Position numbers and translations under genes: made by a program. From Termitomyces sp. T153 (lineage: Eukaryota > Basidiomycota > Agaricomycetes > Agaricales > Lyophyllaceae), in the NCBI GenBank assembly GCA_018296165.2, contig JACKQL020000015.1, forward strand, positions 806,001 through 870,000: a DNA stretch of 64,000 nucleotides, in the 5' to 3' direction. Of the stretch, positions 57,730 through 64,000 are shown one piece after another. Each line of letters begins with the position of its first letter. Within the stretch, counting starts at the first letter, position 1. The notes beneath the pieces are model-generated. The model saw only the letters and a program-made list of their open reading frames with translations. It was not told the DNA's origin and ran no database searches.

Positions 57730-58267
57730 ACTCTCCCCTTCAAGCCGAAGTCATCCCAGGTAGTTAAATTTTGTTCTTGAAATCGGGATGAGGTAAGGCC
57801 TTCGTAAATATATCGGTGCAATTATCTTCTGATGCGCAGTGAAAGATCGTGACTTCGTTAGAAGCCAAACGCTCGCGTACAAAGTAATGACGAATGTCGA
57901 TGTGTTTGCTCCGCGTGTGGACGACGGCATTGTTCGCGAATAGAATGGCGGATTGATTGTCCGTGATAAGATCCGTTGGTGTCTCGTCTGAGTGGCCGAG
58001 TTCGGTGAGGAGTGAACGGATCTAAATAATTTCGCGAATGGCATGGCAGAGGGCCATATATTCCGCTTCCATACTGGAGAGTGCGACTGTAGGTTGTTTC
58101 TTCGAGTTCCAGGTTGTTGGTCCGCCGCAGGTCGTGGTAACGTAACCAGAAACGGAGCGTCGGTCATCAGGGCTGTTCCCCCGGCCAGCGTCAGAGAAGA
58201 CTTGTGTGATTTTGTTGGCGTCGGATTCTGCAGGGTCATATTTGATGCCAAGGTCGAGGGTTCCTTC
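57730..58267 (-). pseudogene. Copia element 2: RNase H end of pol
   Basis: The minus strand reads GIKYDPAESD, then DDRRSVSGYVTTTCGGPTTW and KKQPTVALSSMEAEYMAL, then DNQSAILFANN, RSKHIDIRHYFVRE and DIFTKALPHPDF, the ordered landmarks of Ty1/copia RNase H. At least one stop interrupts it (in the segment before the SLLTELGH). CpG dinucleotides are still common. Upstream of GTLDLGIKYD the gene is broken by the LTR of another copia element, which is why only this part is left. Confidence 0.7.
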
Positions 58268-58478
58268 TGTTGCAGCAGGTTACGCAGTATAGACAGGACT
58301 TAGACCGAGAGAACAAGTGTGAGTATAATTGTGAGTGAAGGACTGGGGTCCGTGTAATCAGCAGTGCATTAGACTGAAGAGAACGGGAGCCCCAGGAAAC
58401 AGGAAAATAATCTATGACCACGTGAGGTGTCTAATTGTGGTAAGTATGTGGCACACTCGTTATGATGTACCTTTAACA
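58268..58478 (-). repeat. 3' LTR of copia element 1
   Basis: On the minus strand the 211-bp LTR begins TGTTAAAGGTAC and ends CTGCAACA, directly after the purine-rich TCAGGTGGGAG. It abuts the coding sequence of copia 2, so copia 1 inserted into copia 2. Confidence 0.65.
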
Positions 58479-61400
58479 CTCCCACCTGACGGAGTGTCCA
58501 CAGACATCACTGGAGTTCACCTTTATTGAATTCCCCAACTATGCCCATTTTCCTGCAGAATCTATTGACTAAATCATGCATGAGCACTTTTGTGAGGAGG
58601 TTGGCAGTCATGTCTTCAGTGGGGACATAAACTGGTCAGATTCTGCTGTTGTAGACTGCTTCTTGTAACCAGAACCAGTGGTGGTCGAGGTGCTTCAGCT
58701 GACCCATATGTTCAGGCTGTTTGAATGGCAATTGCAGACTGATGATTGACCTTGAGGATGAGAGGGTTTGATTGTGGTGCTTCAATGTCTGCAAGGAAGT
58801 TGTGCAGCCAGCAGAGCTCCTGGTCAGTCTCACTTGTGGCAATGAACTCTGCCTCCATGGTGGAGAGCATAACCATGGACTGGAGTTTTAACATTCAGCT
58901 CACTGTGCCACCACCAACCATAAGGACCAAGCCAGTAGTGGAGTGGCCATTGTCAGGATTCCTGCCATGATTGGTGTCAGTGAATGCAAAGAAGGGAGAG
59001 GAGCCTGGAGTGGTGGCACTAGCGGAATACTCAATTATGTAATCCAGTGTGCCTCAAATATAACACATGAGGTGTTTGACAGCCTTTCAGTATTTGGGGC
59101 CTGGGCACAAGTTGAAGTGGCAGAGAATGCCCATGGTGTGAGCTATGTCAGGGCAAGTACAAATGGAAAGGTAGAGGAGGGTACCAGTGGCTTAGATGTA
59201 GGGGCAAGTGCACATTTCTTTGATTTCATCAGGGGTTTGTGGAGAATTAGATTTGGAGAGTCTGATCTCAGGGTCTAAAGGGGTGGAGACTGCTTTACAG
59301 TTGAGCATATTGAAGCAGGATAGGACTTTGAAGGCATAGGCTTTTTGGTTGATCCAAAGTTTTTGGTTTGCTTTATCTCTGATGACAACAACACCCAATA
59401 GCCCTGTGATGGGGCCAAGGTGTTGCAACTTGAAGTACTTTCCAAGCTTGCTGATGACTTTGAGGATGGCAAGGCAGGATTCAGAGGCTAGGGTCATGTT
59501 GTCAATGTGTATATAAATAATGATATGCATGCCATCATGGATGTATACATAGATGCACAGGTTAGAGAGATAATGCATGTGAGCCCAAGCTTCAGGAGGA
59601 CTTCATGCATCCTCCTATTCCACAGATGAGCACCTTGTTTGAGTCCATATAGACCCTTCTCCAGTTTCCTGACAGCCTGTCTTTTGCCTGGCTTCTGCAT
59701 TACATCAGAAGGTACTTCTTCTAGGAAATCTTCTGGGAATTTCATGTAGAGCTCAGCATCAACCATGCTATGGAGGAAAGTGGACAAGATATCCACCAAT
59801 TCCATGTACATGTCCTTGACTGCCACAAGGGCAAGAATGGTTCTGACCATGGCCCACTGTGCAGTAGGAGTGAATGTCTCATCAAAGTTGACACCTGGGC
59901 ATTGACTGTATCCTTGAACCACAACATGGGCCTTGAACCTCTCAATGGCTCCATCTGGCAAGTGCTTTACCTTGAAGACCCACTGTGACCCAATAGCTTT
60001 CTGACCCAGGGGAAAGTAGACTGGGCACCATGTACCATTTGCCTTTAGCAAATTTATTTCTTCACACATTGCATTGTACCATTCTGCTGTGTTTTTACTT
60101 GCCATTGCTGTCACAACCCATCCCCAGACCTCTGCAACTCTCCCCAAGCCACCCTGCTTCCCCAGAGTCCCCCTCCCAACACCCCTTTGACTGTCCCAAC
60201 CTTTGTTCACCCACAATGCTTGCTCTGGCTAGCTCCAATGCTTCTTTGGCAAACCCTGATGGCTCTCTAGCTAACTTTGACATGTTTTCCACAGGCCCCA
60301 GCACTTCTCCTTCCCCTCCTGAGCCCCTGGAACCCTCCACCACTGTTTTTGACACTGGAGTATGTCACTGATTTGTCACCCTGACTTACCCAACCAACTC
60401 TGGAACATCACAACAACCCCAGAGTGGCCCATGTTCCCATTTGATCCCATCACTATATCACTGTGGCCTGCCCACTGATCATAACCAACACCCACTGATG
60501 CCCATTGACTCTGTGCAGGCCCAATGAGCCCTGCCACCAGACTCATTATCCCTGGAGCAGTTCCAGTAGTTGGTATATAAGTCATAGAGTAGCATCCCAT
60601 ACTCTAGTCTTGATATTACCTACTGTACCATATTCTGATTGTTTGTCTCTCTGTGTTTTGTGTCTCTTGTTACATTTTCTCTTCTCTCAGTCTCCCAGCC
60701 TTGTCTTGTCTCTGTCTCCATTATTGTCTTGTTATTGTTTTGTATCTCCACTTCAATCTATTTTCATTCTTGTCTCAATCTTGCCTTGACTCCATCTTGT
60801 CTTGCTTGTCTCTATTTCCTTTGTTGTGTCCAAGTCCCCTTCAACTCTAATGCTGTTACAAACTCCATGCTTATAATCACAACCTGCCAAACATTCATTA
60901 CCAACTCTGGACCTTGTTATTTGCTCAGCTCTGGAACCCATCAACATCCATTGATCCCCCATCAAACTCCAGCCCCACTCCCATCACTTGCATAGCCTCT
61001 GTTTGCCCTGCATCATCAATACTTGCCCCAAACTTGTACCTAGAACTTTCCCAAGCCCAACCCTTCCTCATACCTTGTCTTAGACTTCCCCAGACCACTT
61101 TGGACTTACTTGGACCACTTTCCCTGGCTTACCCTCACAAGTATCTGAAGTCCAGACCTCTATAAAGTGCTAGGTTATTAGTGCAGGATGTTGCATCCAC
61201 CCAGTAAGGACTTGCCCAATTAAGCTGGGCCCCTGTGATCAGTGGAACCTCACAAATGCCTCCTTGTAGCTATGTGGATTTGTGTCTTGTGCACTGACCT
61301 TGTATGCATAAATGGTGTTTGCACAGAGGGCTCCAAACCCACTGAAGTCAAGCCCAAGCTCAATGAACACCCATCCAGCAAGAAGTAAGGCTTTATTCAA

Positions 61401-62571
61401 GTTGACATTCAGAGCAAGGTTTACCTCCTGCTCCCCATGTTTGTCAACATCTCCCACAATGACATCTCACAGGGGCTGCTGGTTGTTTGGGGGTGGTTCT
61501 GAATAGGGCAAAGGTGTTGGTAGTGGTGGGGACTCATGTACTATGGGTGATTCACAGTTCTCTTGGCATTCAATGGCATTGTAGTGGTTAGTGTTTTGAT
61601 TGTGCATTGGATAGCAGGTGCATTGGCTTGGTTCTCTGGGTGGTGGCAGGGGTTTGGGTTGTCAAGGCATGCAAGCAGGTTGCAGCAGTTCTGGTAGGCC
61701 TATAGGTTGATGTTCAGCTGCCTCAGCAGCATTGTCTATGCCTCCCACCAGCTCAGGTGCAATTCCTGCCAGTTCAGGCACAACTCCTACTGGTTCAGGC
61801 TCTTGAACTCTCACTAGTACAATGTTATCAACTTCACCTTCTGCAAAAGGTGCATCATAATTGGCTTCAATAATGCTGGAGGTGTTGCTGTGTTCTGGTA
61901 TGGCAGTCATGTCATTGTCATATGGTTTGTAAATGGGGAGGTTTTTGAATGCACTCAACAAGGGTGGGGAAAGCATTTTGGCAAGGGAAAGCCCAGGGAA
62001 GTGTGTTTCATCAAAGATTACATCCCTGGAGACTATGAGCTGGGTATATAAATGTGCTACCCAACCTGTTTGTTGGGGTACCCAATAAATATGCCTGAGA
62101 TGGTATGGCTCTGGAGGGTCTTCCTCTTCTTTTTAGGGACAAGCACATATGTGGTGCAGCCAAAGACATGCAGGTACCCAACTCATGGTTTTTTGTTCTT
62201 GCATGCTTGACATGGGGTCTGATTGCATGGGAGCGTGGAAGTAGGGCATTGGTTGTGGATGTGGCAGTAAGTACTAAGTGTGTAGGACCAGAAGGTGGGT
62301 GGCAGGTTTGCCTCAACTAGCATGGATGTAATGGTGTTAGAGATGGTTCTGTTCATCTGCTCAGCTACCCCATTCTGTTATAGTGTGTCTGTGTTTGTAT
62401 ATTCAATCTGAATTCCTTCAGACTTGCAGAACCCTTTGAACTTGTGGGAAGTGTACTCCCCTCCCTGGTCTACATGGATACATTTGATCCTTTTCCCAGT
62501 TTGTTTCTCCACTTGTACTTTGCATATCTTGTAAGCCTGAAAGAGGTTGCTTTTCTTGAACATGTTATAAG
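58479..62571 (-). pseudogene. Copia element 1: integrase to RNase H, CpG-depleted, interrupted
   Basis: Reading downwards: integrase core (GKRIKCIHVDQGGEYTSH at about 62440-62500, broken at 62571 by a chromovirus LTR), a region with the short integrase tail and a Pro/Glu-rich spacer, then, after the inserted solo LTR, RT (EEINLLKANGTW, GSQWVFKVK, VDILSTFLHSMVDAELYM, KLEKGLYGLKQ) at about 59650-60108 and RNase H (MLSTMEAEFIATSET, HHWFWLQEAV) at about 58630-58900. YVDD lies in a region where the frame is damaged. Many stops and CpG loss mean it is long dead. Copia-type order integrase before RT is clear. Confidence 0.75.
60109..61254 (+). repeat. Solo chromovirus LTR (copy B) inside copia 1
   Basis: The copy begins TGTCACAACCC and ends CCTCACA, 1146 bp, homologous to LTR A along its length but poor in CpG. 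It is flanked by ATTGC (60104-60108) and AATGC (61255-61259), a 5-bp target duplication with one mismatch. It splits the copia RT region exactly between the codons of a KEA / MASKN junction. No internal chromovirus sequence remains, as expected after LTR-LTR recombination. Confidence 0.8.
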
Positions 62572-63575
62572 TGTCATGACTTGCTCCCCAGTCCCCCACC
62601 ATCACTCCCAGCCCTTTGTTCTCCCAGAGTCCTTCCCAATGCCCTGCCAAACTTCCCCAACCCTTGCCCACCCTCTGTGCCCACTACGGGTAACTCCAAC
62701 ACTCCCTGGCAAACCCCAACAATTTCCTGGCCAACTCCAATGCCTTCTTTGCAGTTATCAACACTCCTCCTGAGTCTCTGAAACCTTCCCCTGCTGGTCC
62801 TGACCTCGTCATATGCTTCCAATCCCTTTACTTTGGTTTCCTGACCTGCCCTAAAGCATCACAATGACCCCAGAATGGCCCATGTCCCCAACTGATCCCA
62901 TCAGAATACCACTGTGGCCTGCCCCTTGATTGTACCAGACACCTGTTGACCCTGCACAGCCCTGTCAAGTCCTGCTGCCATGCCTGCTGCCTTCCGGAGC
63001 CATGCAGTAGTCAGTATATAAGTCATAGAGTAACTCCTTGTACTCCAGTCTTGATATTACTTGCATTTACTGGTTTTTTGTGTCTTGTGTTTTATTCTGT
63101 CTCTATTTCTATTTTTAGTCTTGAAACTATCTCTTTCTCTGTCTCATCTCAACTGTCTATATTTCCTTTGTTTCTCTAAGTCCCTTCCATTCCTGACATC
63201 AGTATGAACTCCACACATGCACTACAATCCCTGAACATTCTTACAACAACTCTGGACCTCACTCTTTGCTTGGCCCCAAACCTGTCAAGTCTTACTTGAC
63301 CCTCATCCCTAGCAAAGCCTCCATCTACCCCGCAATCTATTTATGCACTTAAGAACTTGTTCCTGATGCCCACCCAAGCCCAATGTTAATACACTTGGTC
63401 TTAGACTTCCCTAGACCACTCTGGACTTGCTCAGACCACTCCCTCTAGCTTCTCCTTGCAAGTCTCTCTACTCTGCACCAACTCCAGAGTGCTAGGTTAT
63501 AAGCACAGGACATCACGTCCACCTAGTAAGGATTTGCTAGTGTAGCTGAGCCCCCGTCATCAGCAGAACCTGACA
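62572..63575 (+). repeat. 5' LTR of a second chromovirus copy (copy C)
   Basis: 1004 bp, TGTCATGACTT to CCTGACA, homologous to LTR A, with the same AGTATATAAGTCATAGAGTA box. Most CpG have become TpG or CpA. It interrupts the copia integrase. The bases after it (TAATATCAAGACTCC) resemble a mutated primer-binding site of the TGGTATCA type. Confidence 0.75.
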
Positions 63576-64000
63576 TAATATCAAGACTCCCCCCTTACCC
63601 CATTCTTGATGTCTGCATATAATCCCATGTACAACCCCACTGGCTACCTAACTGATGTCTATGGTTAGCTAGTCCCTGAAAATCCCTACACTCTGTTCTA
63701 CCCAGGCCCTCCTGCTACTAGACTCCTGACCCCAACCAGGCATTCTACACACTCTCCATCAGCTAAGGAATCCCTCTGGGCTAGTGCTGCCCTCCAGCAT
63801 TTCCTGCCAATGGTAACAATCCCCACATGTACTCCAGAGGATACTCTACAGCACCCCCCAACCCCACCTACCTTCCCCCCACTCACTACTATGCATACCT
63901 GGTTCCTGCTGCAGCTCCAGTTCTTCCAGAGCACTCAGATAATTATTCTCCCCCTCATCTGCCATTCTCCACTCAAGTTCCCTCTTCCTCCAGACAGCAA
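63576..64000 (+). pseudogene. Start of chromovirus internal region (primer site and gag), decayed
   Basis: After the LTR a frame starts near 63610 (MSAYNPMYNPTGYLTDVYG) and meets a TAG at about 63667, then stays open with Pro-rich gag-like sequence to the window edge (PENPYTLFYPGPPATRLLTP). The rest of the element lies outside. The stop and CpG depletion indicate an inactive copy. Confidence 0.5.

Noticed and set aside
1..64000. CRISPR arrays, bacterial operons, ribosome binding sites, tRNA and rRNA genes
   Set aside because: The DNA is nuclear fungal; I found no regularly spaced repeats and could not recognise any tRNA or rRNA by eye. A tRNA scan would be decisive.

Overview
The window is genomic DNA of a filamentous basidiomycete, almost certainly a mushroom-forming agaricomycete. 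The evidence is dense genes with many 47-65 bp GT-AG introns, two Δ6-protoilludene-synthase-type sesquiterpene synthases, a glyoxal-oxidase-type copper radical oxidase, a P450, short-CaaX G-protein gamma subunits, and Ty3/chromovirus, Ty1/copia and Tad1-like LINE remnants. Gene models were built by hand from reading frames and splice signals.

Layout. 1-6730 is a transposon island. It starts with the 3' end of a CpG-rich, probably young chromovirus: chromodomain end of the polyprotein, an antisense intron-containing gene with a Zn2Cys6-like cysteine pattern, polypurine tract, and a 998-bp LTR. The element abuts an old, CpG-depleted stretch holding a gag/recombinase-like fragment and a LINE reverse transcriptase remnant. 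6.85-11 kb holds a Tim17/22/23-family protein (possible in-frame stop), a WDR53-like protein, and an AHA1 Hsp90 co-chaperone with an added C-terminal membrane anchor. 11-18.8 kb is a tandem terpene synthase pair with a decayed AHA1 fragment between the copies. 19-34.7 kb carries a TMEM69-like protein, a membrane SH3 protein, an F-box/WD40 protein, a small secreted protein, an ATG15-type lipase, a coiled-coil protein, two tandem G-gamma genes, mitochondrial thioredoxin and a GPI-type cupredoxin. 35-51.1 kb is mostly housekeeping: myotubularin phosphatase, S-adenosylmethionine synthetase, ADE4, a copper radical oxidase, a P-loop kinase, PNO1 and threonine synthase. 51.3-57 kb has a frameshifted, truncated MYG1 copy, small membrane proteins and a P450.

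57.3-64 kb is a second island of nested retroelements: a copia-type element (RNase H and LTR) split by a second copia element, which is itself split by a solo chromovirus LTR and then by the 5' end of another, CpG-depleted chromovirus copy. The chromovirus family is the same at both ends of the window, giving young and old copies for comparison.

The sesquiterpene synthases are the most obvious natural-product genes; the nearest P450 is about 36 kb away, so a compact cluster is not shown. The feature most worth following up is the antisense accessory gene in the chromovirus, followed by the tail-anchored AHA1 and the duplicated AHA1-TPS segment.
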